Below are positions 62,808 through 64,000 of a stretch of 64,000 nucleotides of DNA, piece after piece. Source of the stretch: Desulforapulum autotrophicum. GTDB taxonomy: Bacteria > Desulfobacterota > Desulfobacteria > Desulfobacterales > Desulfolunaceae. Position 1 is the first letter of the stretch. Each line of letters begins with the position of its first letter. The position numbers were made by a program, and so were the translations under genes. The stretch covers positions 62,001-126,000 of the forward strand of contig DYJE01000008.1 of the NCBI GenBank assembly GCA_020723285.1, written 5' to 3'. The notes beneath the pieces were generated by a model, which saw only the letters and a list, made by a program, of their open reading frames with translations, was not told the DNA's origin and did not search any database.

Positions 62808-64000
62808 ATGTGGCGATCCATGAGCATAGCGAACAAAATTTTATGGTCCATCAGCATTCTTGTCCTGGGTTATTCCCTGACCATTGTGTATGGTTTTTTT
62901 ATGGGCATCCAAAACAACACCCAGCTGAACGTCCTGTCGTCTAAAATTGTTCCCGCATCCCAGATCAGCCAGAAAGCGCTGAACCTGTTTGAAGAACAGA
63001 TCAAAATCTATCAGGATATGATTGCTGCCGGGGATAAGCAACTGGGACCCAAAGCAAAAAACAAGGGCGAGGATGTTCAAAACACCCTCGAAGCCCTGAA
63101 ACGCATCACACCGAACAGCCCGACAAAAAACGACATCGACCGAACCCTTGTTCTTTTGAAGTCTTTCAACCTGGAAGCACCCGAAGTTTATGAAGAAATG
63201 AGGGGCTCCGCCTTGGGCTATACCCCCGCCATCATGGACAAAGCCAACATTCTGTCGAAAAAGCACAAAGCCATCCTTCAAAGCCTCACCCAGTACCGGG
63301 ATCATTTCTCCGACACGCTCCAAAAAGAAATGCTGGGGCTTGGGCAAATGCTCAAGCACATGGCCTTCATGAACGTGGTTATTTTCATCGTGGGGGTTAT
63401 GACCTCCATCGTGATCATCATATTCATCATCTCGCGGTTTATCCGTGCCCCGCTTCAAAAAACCATCGCTGCCTTTTCCACGGGCGCCATGGGTGATTTT
63501 TCCGTCAGGCTCGATGAATCGGAAGGTGACGAATTCAGTCAGCTTGCCTTTTACTTCAACCGTTTCATGGAAAAGCTCGACGTTTACAACCGGGACCTCA
63601 GGGATGAAATCAAAGGACACCAGCAGGCCGTAGACCGCCTGCGCAAAAGCGAAGAGCTCTACACCAAACTGGTCAACACCATCCCCGAAGTGGTGGTCCG
63701 AACCGATATAGAAGGCCGCATTCTTTTTGCCAACGACTTTACCATGGAACTCCTGGGCTACAGCCGGGACGAAATCATCGGCCAGAGTGTATTGATGTTT
63801 GTTGCAGAGGATGAACACGCTCGGGCTGTCACGAACATGGCCAACATGCTCTTTCAACGCCAGCCCCTTCATGAGTACCAGGTGATCCGCAAAGATGGTG
63901 AACCTCTCTATTTTGAAATCGGCGGGGATATCCTCCGCCACGAAGATGGCCAGCCCTTCGGTCGTGTGTACGTCTGCCGGGATATCACCCTTCGCAGGCA
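62808..64000 (+). CDS. Membrane sensor with HAMP and PAS domains (runs off window)
   Basis: The first 397 codons of a sensor, open to the window end. TM1 about 10-35, a periplasmic helical region (about 40-185) like the four-helix-bundle MCP type, TM2 about 190-215, a HAMP domain (about 215-270), a coiled coil and a PAS domain (about 285-395: NTIPEVVVRTDIEGRILFAND, LLGYSRDEIIGQSV). The kinase or cyclase output domain lies beyond the window. Ribosome site AGGAGG is strong. With the PstS-like protein just upstream, the periplasmic protein probably reports a ligand to this sensor. Confidence 0.85.
   Translation, partial: MWRSMSIANKILWSISILVLGYSLTIVYGFFMGIQNNTQLNVLSSKIVPASQISQKALNLFEEQIKIYQDMIAAGDKQLGPKAKNKGEDVQNTLEALKRITPNSPTKNDIDRTLVLLKSFNLEAPEVYEEMRGSALGYTPAIMDKANILSKKHKAILQSLTQYRDHFSDTLQKEMLGLGQMLKHMAFMNVVIFIVGVMTSIVIIIFIISRFIRAPLQKTIAAFSTGAMGDFSVRLDESEGDEFSQLAFYFNRFMEKLDVYNRDLRDEIKGHQQAVDRLRKSEELYTKLVNTIPEVVVRTDIEGRILFANDFTMELLGYSRDEIIGQSVLMFVAEDEHARAVTNMANMLFQRQPLHEYQVIRKDGEPLYFEIGGDILRHEDGQPFGRVYVCRDITLRR

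Overview
The window looks like chromosome of a marine-type Gram-negative sulfate reducer of the Desulfobacterota (Desulfobacterales, perhaps Desulfoluna-like). This is inferred, not proven. The reasons are moderate GC, lipid A synthesis (lpxB), a PEP-CTERM protein, porins and lipoproteins, many YkgJ-type cysteine-cluster proteins, a 7TM-DISM hybrid kinase and a Pfa-like polyketide synthase. No rRNA, CRISPR array, integrase, transposase or prophage is visible. One tRNA (Arg, anticodon TCT) is present.

Layout. 1-6.7 kb: edge of an SphA-like outer membrane gene, leuB, a gamma-carbonic anhydrase, a Ski2-like helicase, a YkgJ protein, a fusion of a hotdog thioesterase with an FGE/SUMF1-type domain, and a small hypothetical. 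6.75-11.4 kb: an extracellular pair, a PEP-CTERM protein divergent from a gingipain-type (C25) peptidase with PKD domains. A strong sigma-54-like promoter and two repeats spaced 20 bp apart lie between them. 11.4-17 kb: dinB, bioD, lpxB, usp and an FHA-GAF-HD-GYP regulator. 17-21 kb: tRNA-Arg, then a tightly overlapping rpoH / TPR lipoprotein / LolB-like lipoprotein operon. 21-28 kb: RHH-like protein, hsp20, acylphosphatase and thioesterase, cmoA-cmoB (tRNA wobble uridine modification), a LUD protein and several lipoproteins or small hypotheticals. 28-37.5 kb: pepN, tesB, a cysteine-cluster protein, mgsA, a SpoIIE-type phosphatase facing a STAS-like protein, an outer membrane barrel and an acyltransferase. 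37.9-42.3 kb: a large hybrid histidine kinase overlapping a YkgJ gene. 42.4-47.4 kb: a secreted C39-like protease, epimerase/VOC pair, ferredoxin, an unknown, a VOC protein and a Phd/VapC toxin-antitoxin pair. 47.4-51.6 kb: a possible three-gene unit of a triple zinc-knuckle protein, an EVE-domain McrB-like ATPase with degenerate catalytic motifs, and a radical SAM protein whose start overlaps the ATPase stop. 52.1-60.7 kb: one 8.5-kb gene for a solitary polyketide/PUFA-synthase-like megaenzyme (KS-AT-five ACP-KR-dehydratases). 61.1-64 kb: a porin, a PstS-like periplasmic protein and a PAS sensor that runs off the window.

The most promising unusual systems are the EVE/McrB-like ATPase plus radical SAM pair without McrC, the stand-alone PfaA/PfaC-hybrid synthase without visible Pfa partners, the thioesterase-SUMF1 fusion, and the sigma-54 control region of the PEP-CTERM/C25 pair. 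Two families of short hairpin (REP-like) repeats are dispersed in intergenic DNA. One copy appears to form the end of a small secreted-protein frame.

All family names come from motif recognition by eye; no database search was run.
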